From Temnopleurus reevesii (Eukaryota > Echinodermata > Echinoidea > Temnopleuroida > Temnopleuridae): a stretch of 64,000 nucleotides of DNA. Below the pieces are notes generated by a model. It was not told the DNA's origin. It worked only from the letters and a program-made list of their open reading frames with translations, and did no database searches. Positions 38,032-48,406 of the stretch are shown piece by piece. The translations under genes and the position numbers were made by a program. Positions within the stretch are counted from its first letter, which is position 1, and each line of letters starts with the position of its first letter. The stretch is from positions 265,072-329,071 of the forward strand of contig BQKZ01000013.1 in NCBI GenBank assembly GCA_036244855.1. The letters are read 5' to 3'.

Positions 38032-41000
38032 TCATTTCTTAGAAGCTAAATATTGATTGTAACCATTGCAAGCATCCACCATCTTTGCCAGGAAACCAGG
38101 TATACCACTCTGTAATAAGAAGACGAGGCAAATGATAGGAGAAAAATATTACACTTCAATCAATCAATAATTTAACATGGACATGATAATAACAAGTTCA
38201 AGGATTTCTTACTTGTCCCTTTAAACTACATAAAGTATGCTAAATCCTATTCAACAATGAAATACATACATTTTGATTATGCCTGTGACAATTCCTAGCT
38301 TGAGATTAATTTTTATCTAACTTAATCTTTTTTGCCTAAATTTAGAGACAGCTTCAATCACCAAAGCCAATCAAAGCAAAAAAAAATGATAACAAACATT
38401 TGCTCTATGATCAATTATTATCTATATGAGCATTTTAAGCGGTGCATTTAATTCGCGTATTGTTTTCACTTCATTTCCTGTCATGCAATAATTTACTGTA
38501 TTGCATGACAGAACAAATTCACCATGGGCTCCCATGTTTTATTTGCGTGCAATATTATGCCATGTTTTACGGCTTCAATTTCACGCATGCGCAAAGCAGT
38601 GATCAGCTGTTGCGAGCTCTCTGCAGTGTGCAAAGCACTCTCACGGTTATCCCATAGGCTCTGACCGACGATATCGCGCGAAATTTGTTTTGATTTTGTT
38701 CGCGATCAAAATGGCAGCGCTCAGGTCTTGTTTTGCTTCATTAACCGAGGACGATTTTGAGGAGATTCTACGCCGAAAAGACAGTGTTGAATAGTGTTGA
38801 ATACAGTGTGGAATAGTACAGTGTGGAATTGTCTTGAACTACAGTGTTGAACTACAGTGTTGAACTACAGTGTTGAACTACAGTGTTGAACTACAGTGTT
38901 GAACTACAGTTGAACTGCAGAGAATTGGATTGTTGGAGGGTACCGCACCATAGCCTACCGTGCATTTACAAGACAGCGATTGAAACTGCACGAACTATGT
39001 GTCATAGAAGATCAGCCTTCTGGTACTTCTACCGGTAAGTAAAGATAATAATAATTATATTGGATGGCTTTATTTCATGAAATACAGGGAATATTGCACA
39101 AGTTAGGGCCAATATTGCACTCATCTTCGATTCGTGCAATATTGCCCTAACTCGTGCAATATTCCCTGGTATTCCATTCATTGCCATCCAATATTATATA
39201 ATTATTTAATGAACAAATTGAGAAACCAGGATTAAATTCTCAGTACTACAGGTATATTGTCAAAACATTTTTCAGACTAGGCAATGTAATATAGTGGGTT
39301 TTTTTAATTTCTTGATTAATTTTTATCTTCATAGATTTTTTTTTAAACTTTTTTTTTATCCTCTGTTACTCGTACAGGGGGTCTTCATACCCAAATCAAG
39401 AATAATGAGCAAATAATAAAACTTTGAAAAGGGGCAACATGACTGAGAAACTAAGGTAAAAGTCTAGATAGATAACAGTGGAAACCCAGTATAACAAGGT
39501 AAGGTGATTGGGACCATCAAAAATATTTTGATATAGCAATAATCTCTTTATAGCAGTGTTAAAAACAATAAGCTATTAAGAGCTGGGACCAGATTTTTTA
39601 CCTCTTCATATCACATACTTCGTTATATCAGATCTCTTTTTAGTTTCCACTGTACCTGTAGACCAGACACTGTTTTGTTTATGTTCGGGTTTTTTTTTTT
39701 TTTTACAGAGTATAGAAACAATATTGTACCTGTCATTGTGAAAATATTGAATGAAATGATAGGACACCTTACCTTTGCAGCCCAATTGATAAGCCACGTA
39801 GGAATCATCCCCCTTGGGTTGTCATAGTAGTGCATGAATGCTGTAAACAAAATATGAAAATGGGTTATGTCACTGCAACTCGATAATGAATTCATCAAAT
39901 ATCATCACTTTGCCAGTATAAAATCATTTATAAACTTTCTTTGCAATAACTAGATAGAGTTGAAACCTCCAGTAACAGCTGAAGCATCAAACTACAATTA
40001 TTTAATGTGACTTTCTACAAATGACATTGAATGATTTTGAAATTCACTCTGTCTTCTACCTATTTCTGCTTCAATATCACCAAAACTGAATTTTGGTGTG
40101 AGTGTGTACATACAAATTAAGTCATTTAAGTTTGAACAAAGTCTATTTAACCTGTGAGAACCGAGTAGAATCACTCACCCTTAGTGCCTTCACCATCTGA
40201 TGTAATGATCATACTCTGGATGAAGTCATCAACCCGTACAACACCAGATTTCTCTTTCTTGGACTTGAATTCAGCACTCCTGCCAAGACAGACATATATG
40301 TGCTTCCCATTCCTGTCAAACTCTCTGCACTCTCTGCAAAATACATACTGAACAAAAAATGAAACAAATAAACCAAGAGAGATGTCAATATCATTAATGA
40401 CAAATAAAAAGTTGTGTGAGAGAAAATAAGATATGACTCACTAAAAAGGATTGAACTTGAAGATGAACAACTCTACCTGAATTTAGTATTTTATGTGAAA
40501 ATTTATATGCCCAAAGAATGAGGAAAATTTACATTAACTTTTCTTCATCTCAACCTATTTTTATGCAACAATTACAAAATGATGTAATATCTTGCATGCT
40601 TCCTTAGATTAAATTCTGAGAGTACAGTGCAAGTCAGCTTTCTGCTTCATGTTATCCCTATTAAAGCACAGAACAATATGATCCTATGATCCCATTGTCC
40701 TAGCGTTTATAGTGAATAAGATGGACCCAACCCTCTATCCTTAACTAGAGTGATACATTCATTGAGCAATGGATATACAGCAAACTTTTTCACCACAAAA
40801 TGTTTTAGCCTTGTCAATTAACATTCTAAAAAAACACAAACACTATAAAGCTCACCAAATCCTACTTTGATCTCATTAAACATTTGTGAGACTTTTGATA
40901 TCAAATTGACTTTAAATTAAAAACAATTCTTCTTACATCTCTATTTGAAAGAGGAAATGGGAAAGCCACTCGCCAGTAGACACCTTGCTTGCCATCCTCC

Positions 41001-43011
41001 TCAAACTGGTATAAATCTGAGAAGGGAAAGGGAAATACAACAAATGAAATTAAAAGTGACCTTTACTGTAAATTTCACATATTTTTATCATTGAAATATG
41101 TCATTCATTTTTTTTCTTACATACACTTTCATAGCTTCTAACGCAGAATAAGTAACTTAATTAGCATGTCCAATACACTTATGGTTCCCATTGAGAGGGA
41201 TGAGATGAACAAAGATAATACATCTTCATGCAAATAACTTCTGTCTGCAATTCTACCTATTTGGCAAACATGTAGTAGGCATGGTTACAGACAGAGTCGT
41301 GTCACCAATGCTGCAAGTAAGTTTACTAAAATACAAAAGCAGGAGTACTGGATGGATATAAAGAACCCAAAATATAGCAACAAATAAACTACACCAAAAT
41401 ATCCTTGAGATGTGTTATAATTCTTGTAATTATTGCTGTGAACTATAATATGGTTCTATGTATGCTGGTTTTCAAAAATTGTTTGTGAACTGTACAGGTA
41501 AATTGTCATCTTTTTACCCAGACATCACATTATTATAAAAAAATAATTACTTTTGCCGGACATTGGTCCTACCCGTACCTTTCACATATGCATCCCATTT
41601 CTTCCTGTACACCAAGTCTGTATAGACAGCAAAGCATATATCTGCTGCTACATTGATACCACCAAACGTCTTGTAATCATATAATCCAGAGATCTGTAGC
41701 CATAGAAGGAATAACAAAATCATACTAGATTTACTCACACTACTCTGGTTTGAAATACCAGTCAATCATTGGGGACAAAATATATGCTCAAGCTTTATTA
41801 TCATCACTGTCTTCTTTTTTTATCTGCAAATGCAAGTAGCAGATTAGCTGCTTATCATGTAAAATATTGCTCCTCCTTTACAGTCTCAAAACAGACAAAG
41901 ATTGAGGATAGGGTTTTTTCCTTGTTATTTCTCGTTGTTGTCATTTTGGCAGAAGAAATCGCTTCATTACCTTTACCTTGCAACGCCTGGATGCGCAAGA
42001 GCAAAAAATTGCAATAGATCTACAACTTTTTTTCATTTCATGATGCTGGCAAGTATGTATAAGCCTACTTCTGGAAACATGGCAAACATTACTACATATA
42101 GATAGTATGCCTCAGAATATACTAAACTTTTCTGTTGATTTGAGTGTTTTTTACCTGTCAAATAAACAGTATATACACACAATTATATAGAAAAGGCTAA
42201 ACAAGGAGGTGGAAAGAAAGAAAGAACAGGGTCCTGTTTTTTCTTTCTCTCCACTTCCTTGTTTAGCTTTTTACTTGTGTGTTCACTTCATTTCCTTGTC
42301 ATTTTGCTTATGATGAATATTCTGCTAGGATCGATAGCTCAAGCTCTTTACTTCATTTTACTCTACAGCTCTCCAAGATAAGCAGTTTCAGCAGTTCTTG
42401 TTATTTAGATAAAAGTGTAGAATGAAAGCCCATGTCCTTGTAGAGCAATAGGCCCTTAGCGTATTACAGGGTGTTACTAGAAAGTTAAAATTAATCAGAA
42501 TTTGCAACTGATTGGCGAGCGCCAGTGAAAGATCACTGCTTCATGTGCGTCTCATTAAAAAGGGCAGACCTGTCATGTGTCACAATTAACAGACAATTTA
42601 ATGAAACCCTTATTTAGTGTTTGTGATCTACAGCATAGGCCTATTTGTAATTTTTTGACAAATACGATTTTGGGGTGTAGGTGTTAATTTTTGCTTTCTG
42701 CCAAAGTTTCTGGTTTTGACCATTATTTCTACACATATGAATGCATATATTACAAAGTGGAAATATTGAAAAAAGACATCTTCGCAATGTCACTCAGCAA
42801 ATAAGAATGAATTGATTCATGTTCCACCCATACATTAAATGAAACACACGGGACAGAGGAGGTAACTTTGCGATTGACATCCTTTCATATTCACCTGATT
42901 ATATCTTCTGTATACTTTAACTCCTGTAGATTCTGTAAAGAACTCATATTCTGCCACATCTGGATTATCCAACTCATTCAAATATTTATCGAATTCCTCA
43001 TCTGTAAACAT
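38032..43011 (-). CDS. PCTP: Phosphatidylcholine transfer protein-like START protein (six exons)
   Basis: Minus-strand exons, 5' to 3': 43011-42895, 41693-41579, 41016-40937, 40347-40179, 39840-39773, 38109-38032. All have GT-AG borders with phases 0, 1, 0, 1, 0 and total 208 residues, against 214 in human PCTP. Recognisable START blocks are GLYDYKTFGG, YRKKWDAYVK, VYWRVAFPFPLSNRDYV, the SGVVRVDDF strand, the hallmark HYYDNPRGMIPTWLINWAAK and the C-terminal helix GIPGFLAKMVDAC. The family moves phosphatidylcholine between membranes in the cytosol and signals lipid status. There is no signal peptide or extra domain, so it is STARD2-type rather than STARD7 or STARD10. The start ATG has A at -3. 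The gene is convergent with the PRUNE2-like gene and complete, with no disrupted residues. Confidence 0.93.
38479..38510. repeat. Perfect 12-bp inverted repeat
   Basis: TGTCATGCAATA, an 8-base loop, then TATTGCATGACA. It could be a transposon subterminal repeat or a binding palindrome. Confidence 0.8.
38640..39034 (+). mobile_element. Possible transposon relic with CpG-rich promoter-like part
   Basis: A locally GC/CpG-rich segment (cgcgcgaaat, cgcgatc; acgcatgcgc just upstream near 38582) precedes an ATG at 38711 with 26 codons including ASLTEDDFEEILRRKD before a stop. The phrase resembles the start of proteins carried by Crypton-like elements in invertebrates; I recall the pattern only loosely. 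A good donor (ccgGTAAGT) follows at 39035. The frame is broken by the minisatellite, so any product is dead here. Confidence 0.3.
38781..38918 (+). repeat. 13-bp minisatellite, unit GAACTACAGTGTT
   Basis: About five clean units at the 3' part (from 38834), preceded by degenerate GAATACAGTGTG-type units. Confidence 0.85.
39047..39205. repeat. Long imperfect inverted repeat, arms of about 70 bp
   Basis: The left arm contains ATTGGATGGC...CAGGGAATATTGCAC and GTTAGGG, ending AATATTGCAC at 39120; the right arm is its inverse from 39134 (GTGCAATATTGCCCTAAC) to GCCATCCAATATTATATAAT. The loop is about 13 bases. Typical of a foldback or palindromic MITE; transcribed from either strand it would form a long hairpin. 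Confidence 0.85.
39476..39652 (+). mobile_element. MITE, copy 2 of the 24.46-kb family
   Basis: Perfect 10-bp terminal repeats CAGTGGAAAC/GTTTCCACTG, 177 bp, with a TA after the right end. It shares the GGGACCATCAAAA and GAGCTGGGACCAGATTT blocks with 24462-24640. Confidence 0.75.
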
Positions 43012-43200
43012 TTTGTATGACGATTCTTGCCGGCAAGACTACACACTGTGCCTGCGGTTAGGCTGCGGATATCCCTGTAGCGGTGTTGGGCCTGGGTGTG
43101 GCGCTCGCGGGCTCTTCGGCGGGTGTGTTGGCATTGATGACTGTACGATCGTTAACGTTCCGATGTACTCGTCTCGCTGTGCGGTGGCATGATCATCTTT
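43012..43200 (-). promoter_or_regulatory. Promoter/5' UTR region of the PCTP-like gene
   Basis: Just upstream of the minus-strand ATG the sequence turns GC- and CpG-rich (gcctgcggttaggctgcgg, tggcgctcgcgggctcttcg) against a very AT-rich background. No TATA box is evident. The open frame on the plus strand here is incidental. Confidence 0.45.
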
Positions 43201-44744
43201 CTCGGAGGTGGGAGTGGCTCTTTCATTTTTTCAGTATCTCGTTGGCATGGAAATCTCAGAGTTGGTAGGGTTGTTTTTTTTTGTTTTTTCGGAGAGGGAG
43301 CATTTTCTCCCATAACTTTACTTACTCCCCTGACTACCGCTCGGTTTTCTTCTTTCTTTCCTTTAATCTGTTTTGTTCTCTTCTTGAATACCTTTATTTC
43401 TCTTCTGGTTATAGTTTAAGAATAAGGTTTTCGATTTAGTGCTTCCCCAGGCCAATCTTCCACTCACATGCTTATGTTAGCCAATCCTAGATTCGCCCCT
43501 GCACATATCTTGGTTATTATATTTCCATTTCAGTACTTTGTTCAAAATAGAAACAGGTCTTATGATATAAAAAAATAAGTAGTTCCCTTTTTTCCCCAAT
43601 GACCCATAATTAGGTTGGAAACTTGATTAGTTTACGGTATTATCATGATATATTGCAAGTAAATCTTTAAAAATGCAAAATCAATTTGCTACATATTCTG
43701 AGTGATCTGTAATCATTCACAAAACAATAAATAGCCCCCTCTGCCCCCTCTTTAAAAAAAAATAATCAGTAGCAACAGGGGCAGCCAGTGCATCATGAAC
43801 AAATACTCTCTGACATCGTTGGCTCGACTATATACCAAAAGTGCATGGTTTCGCATCTGGCTATTGTGACGTAATCTTGATGCATGGAGATATATTGCAC
43901 GTGCCCTTGGAAAACTACAGCTCGCTCTATCAAAACAAAGGAAGCGAAAACTAATATTAAAAAAAAGGGAAAGAGAAGAAGTCTGAGCTATGAATCAAGT
44001 AACTTCAACAAAAAAGGCAACTAATTACTGATATACAGACCCATTCTGCATCGTAAGTATAACATCAGGCTCTCTTTTTCTGTCTGTCCCTCTCTCTCCA
44101 ATACAGGAGATTTTGGTAGAACATCACAACCTTCATTCCTCTGGCAAGGTGAATTTGTTCGTAGCATAAATGATCTTTCGTGAGTGTGTGTGGGGTTTTT
44201 TTTGGGGGGGGGGGGGGGGGGGGTATGTGTCCATTTCTGCTCCGAAATGAATTGCCATCGGTTTAACATTTAGGCAAAGGATATTTTCATGGATTACTTA
44301 AAAACAAACAAGAAAAAACACTCTTCGTTTTAAATGTACATCGCTTCTAGCCAATTTTCTTTAGAATTGGCAGGTTTTTTTTTCATTGCCTCTCAATTAA
44401 GGGCCAGAATAAGGAAAAACACGTTCGTTATAAAAAGGATCGCTTATATTCAACAACATATCCGTAAAATTCCATTATTATTTTCGTCAATTTAAACTAT
44501 TTCCATGTTTTTGTTTTGTGTTTTGTTTTTTGGGTTTTGGGTTTTTATTTGGGTTTTTTTTAATTTTTTTACCGAATTTCAATAATTTTTACATAAAGAT
44601 TAGCTAAGTGTAAGACTTGTTTGCCAGTCCCACCGGCTGAGCACCCATAACCGTTAATCCACTAAATTTGATTCCTTTGATGTAAAAAAAAATTATGTCT
44701 CAATGAATAGCGGTCAAACATTATGTAATATTAACAACACGCAC
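43201..44744. other. Non-coding interval upstream of the PCTP-like gene
   Basis: AT-rich, T-tract-rich sequence with a 20-base G-run at 44204-44223. I see no gene. Confidence 0.5.
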
Positions 44745-44835
44745 CTTTACTTGCATATTTAATTTCACTCTGTTGAAAGTCCGGATCCTCCTTTCGCTGA
44801 GCTGAGGTGGCGAAATTGTTTGAAAGCCCAAAGGC
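44745..44835 (-). CDS. Orphan exon candidate, unknown product
   Basis: On the minus strand, acceptor ctacttacag and donor GTGCGT enclose 91 nt, open in one frame: starting AFGLSNNFATSAQRKEDPDF and ending with YASK plus one base. No start codon and no partner exons were found. It may belong to a minus-strand gene whose other exons are in the N gap, or be chance. Confidence 0.25.
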
Positions 44836-45000
44836 CTGTAAGTAGAGAGATGGGTTTTAAAAAAGAATAACACTATTGTTATCAAACTGTTAGGAGCTTG
44901 ACATTCAGCTGAGGTTTTTTAAATTGTCAAAATCGCAGATTTTATTTGTTTTCTTTTCTTTCTTCCCCATATTCTTTGACTCAGACAATTCAAATCGGTG

Positions 45001-45125
45001 ATGATGCCGGACCCTAATCCAGCTGGACCAATAAACAGTGATGAGCATAGTGACCATGGGCCTACAGGAGGCCACTATGAAAACAATGGCCCGGGTCATC
45101 CCCTTCATGGATTCGCTGTGAGGTA
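45001..45125 (+). CDS. Orphan first-exon candidate, Pro/Gly-rich peptide
   Basis: ATGATG opens 41 codons starting MMPDPNPAGPINSDEHSDHG, rich in Gly, Pro, His and Asn, ending at a weak GTATAT donor. A possible acceptor (tttgactcag) lies upstream at about 44985. Local GC is higher than around. A downstream partner could lie in the N gap at 45419-46046. Product unknown. Confidence 0.3.
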
Positions 45126-45418
45126 TATGTCTATTGCTAGTATCCCCGTTGAGCTGCATGATTAAAATGACATTTCACTTTTACATCAAATGATGCAAAA
45201 TTAATTGAAAGTTTCATATAAAAATCAAACACACAGTCTAAAATAAATAAAAACGAATAAAAAACTTTGTAATTAAAAGACAAGAGTTTGCTCATTTTAT
45301 AAGCTGCTTTTATCAACTATTTCATTAAAGTAAAGTGGGTCATGGGACAATATCCATACGCCGTGTATTGAACTCACAGAAATCGGAAGAGATTTGAACT
45401 GTGCGGACACAACAGTAC

Positions 45419-46046
45419 NNNNNNNNNNNNNNNNNNNNNNNNNNNNNNNNNNNNNNNNNNNNNNNNNNNNNNNNNNNNNNNNNNNNNNNNNNNNNNNNNN
45501 NNNNNNNNNNNNNNNNNNNNNNNNNNNNNNNNNNNNNNNNNNNNNNNNNNNNNNNNNNNNNNNNNNNNNNNNNNNNNNNNNNNNNNNNNNNNNNNNNNNN
45601 NNNNNNNNNNNNNNNNNNNNNNNNNNNNNNNNNNNNNNNNNNNNNNNNNNNNNNNNNNNNNNNNNNNNNNNNNNNNNNNNNNNNNNNNNNNNNNNNNNNN
45701 NNNNNNNNNNNNNNNNNNNNNNNNNNNNNNNNNNNNNNNNNNNNNNNNNNNNNNNNNNNNNNNNNNNNNNNNNNNNNNNNNNNNNNNNNNNNNNNNNNNN
45801 NNNNNNNNNNNNNNNNNNNNNNNNNNNNNNNNNNNNNNNNNNNNNNNNNNNNNNNNNNNNNNNNNNNNNNNNNNNNNNNNNNNNNNNNNNNNNNNNNNNN
45901 NNNNNNNNNNNNNNNNNNNNNNNNNNNNNNNNNNNNNNNNNNNNNNNNNNNNNNNNNNNNNNNNNNNNNNNNNNNNNNNNNNNNNNNNNNNNNNNNNNNN
46001 NNNNNNNNNNNNNNNNNNNNNNNNNNNNNNNNNNNNNNNNNNNNNN
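45419..46046. other. Assembly gap of 628 N
   Basis: A run of N followed by a 15-base A-tract. Confidence 0.98.
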
Positions 46047-46851
46047 AAAAAAAAAAAAAAAGATAAGGAAAATATATTCAGTACACTTTTAGAGTTATGC
46101 TTCTAATTTCTTTGGATATAACTTGTCAAAATTTGTGTTTGAGTAAGTTGAGATCATATCAAAGTGAACATGTGATTTTTCAAAAGATGCAAATGCTTTC
46201 TTGTCAGCTCCTTGCATTAATAAAAATGCTTCTCGTCATTTGCACCAAAATATTTAGAACCAATACAATTTACTAATATTTTTCCCAATGAATTGGTATA
46301 TATGCAAAAGCATTATTTCACTTTACCCCTTAATTCTGGATAAATTATGATCGATTTTATGAAATTTGGGGAAGGTCACAAAATGACGGAACACGTTCGG
46401 TCCATTGACGAAAAAACAACAACATAAGCTCTTGAAATAATACATCCAAAGGTTCTGGTCGATTGTTTTATCTTGAAAAGAATTCTTAACTTTTCAGAGA
46501 GAAAATCGATTTTATATGTTCTGACCCATGCCTTGTTCGATGATTATGATCTTTACACACAAGCTAGCAAGTGAGTTGGGTAATGTTTTTGTAAAATTTT
46601 GCCTTTTGGTATACTTCGAAAATAAGGGTGCGGATACCTTTTTATTGTTGCCTTGCTTTGGGAGATTACGTGTTTATACATAGTGTAAGCTTATATTGCC
46701 ACTGATTTCTATGACTGATTTTGACACACATACCAAAGAGTTTTAAAGCTCTTTGCATACGCAAACGCACACACGCATACGCACACAATGTATGTACGTG
46801 TTTATACCGCGTCGTCCACGTGTACTCAGGTGTGCGCGTGTATATGTGCTT

Positions 46852-46940
46852 CTATGGATGTGGGTGTGGGTGTACGGATGTGTGTGTATGTGTGTGTGTG
46901 TGTAGGTGTGTGTGTGTGTGTGTATGTGTGTGTGTGTAGT
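46852..46940 (+). repeat. TG microsatellite
   Basis: Interrupted (TG)n with TA and GG substitutions. Confidence 0.9.
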
Positions 46941-48047
46941 GTGTAATGTATGGGCGTGTGGATGTGTATATCGTCATGTACAGTTCATTAGAGGTAGCGA
47001 AATTGAAGAGGTACGATTTATTTAGACATATACTGAGGGATAATGATTAATAGAATGAGAAATGAAGGAAACAAAATGTGTGATACAATAATTTCAGGCA
47101 TGATTGGAAGGAGAAAAACAACATTTACACAGAAAAAAAAATTGTACTATCATTTCGTGACCTAATTGGAGCAAGAGGTAATTTTCTATTGGTAATTATA
47201 AGCATTCCAACTGTTTGTTGAACGATTTAACCTAATCGGTGGAAGCTAGTTCCAAACCCAGCGATAAGCAGCGTGTATTGATGTTGTTGGTCAGTTGATC
47301 ATTTGACGACGATATAGATAGCAGTATTAACTAGTACCATCAACTATTATTACGTAACAAACGTGATAATTTTCTTTAGGCCTCATTTCTCAATGACGGA
47401 TTTGATACATACGTAACAGCTAGAGAAAAAAGTTCATCTTGTATATATGTGAACGATCTTGGTGACCTGTAGAAAATAGTTTTCCTATCTGGTATAAAGT
47501 CAACAGTTTAAGGGCTATTCCTTGAAGACATTCTAGTTCATGACATGTGAAACAATACAAGGTTTAATATGAGAAATGTGATGTATACATTTTTTTTCAT
47601 AGGCGAGCGAAACTTTTTGCTTTATTGCCAAACACGTTGTATTATATTGTTTACGTCGTGAAATTTCAATATTCTAATAAGTTAACATTTCATTGTATGA
47701 ATTTCAATGATACAGGACTATGGATACTTGGGTTCCCACGACTGATACATTTTCGTCTCCTTGTGTGTATGTGATGCGATTCTCCATGACGATGTTTCAT
47801 ACAATATCGTCTCAGATTGTTAGCATCACTCATCTATCTCTGAACAACATTATACTAATTAGTATGATAGATAGCATTTGGGAAAAACAGATATTCAGGG
47901 GGGGGGGGGGGTTGGGGGTGCAAACCGTCTTAAAAATTCGCTGTATTATTCAAGATCGAGTTGATAAATTTACCCCAAAATTCTTGCTAATATTGTTATA
48001 AATTCCACCTAGTCTAATATTGTAAAGCGGGATAATGTACGAGCGAA

Positions 48048-48091
<44 letters not shown>
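48048..48091 (+). repeat. AG microsatellite
   Basis: (GA)n of about 40 bases with one AAAG interruption. Confidence 0.9.
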
Positions 48092-48093
<2 letters not shown>

Positions 48094-48406
48094 TGTGGAT
48101 TGAAAGATGCCTTTGATTAATTTGGCCAATTTAAACAACGGATTAGTGATAGATGTTTTTTGGTTGTTTTATGGAAACGCCCCTCGACCTTTTGATGAGT
48201 TTGGAGGGGTAGAAATATTTCAAAACAGTTCCCATTCTGTCTTTTCTCCTTGGCGCCAGCCTTTTTTATTTCCTCTGCAGATTCCGAACATTTTAAGATA
48301 AATGTCGGATTGGCAGGACCTCTTTTGAGCGTCAATCTCTTTTCTCTCATTTTGGAACTATTTGTTTCCTGACCTGCATATGCCATATTTATTTCTTAAA
48401 AGCAAA

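Larger units (their letters stand above)
38110..39772. other. Repeat-packed intron 5 of the PCTP-like gene
   Basis: Within 1.7 kb lie a perfect hairpin (38479-38510), a GC-rich stretch with a short plus-strand frame (38640-38800), a 13-bp tandem repeat (38781-38918), a long inverted repeat (39047-39205) and a MITE (39476-39652). These look like successive transposon insertions. Confidence 0.7.
46047..48406. other. Non-coding interval upstream of the lectin gene
   Basis: AT-rich sequence with a TG microsatellite (about 46852-46940), a 14-base G-run (47898-47911) and an AG microsatellite (48048-48091) about 320 bp before the lectin start codon. The lectin promoter must lie in the last part; no TATA box was clearly identified. 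Confidence 0.5.

Noticed and set aside
43083..43268. 61-codon plus-strand frame upstream of the PCTP-like gene
   Set aside because: It lies in the GC-rich promoter region on the opposite strand, without splice or homology support.
46721..46939. Cys/Val-rich open frame
   Set aside because: It is the translation of the TG microsatellite.
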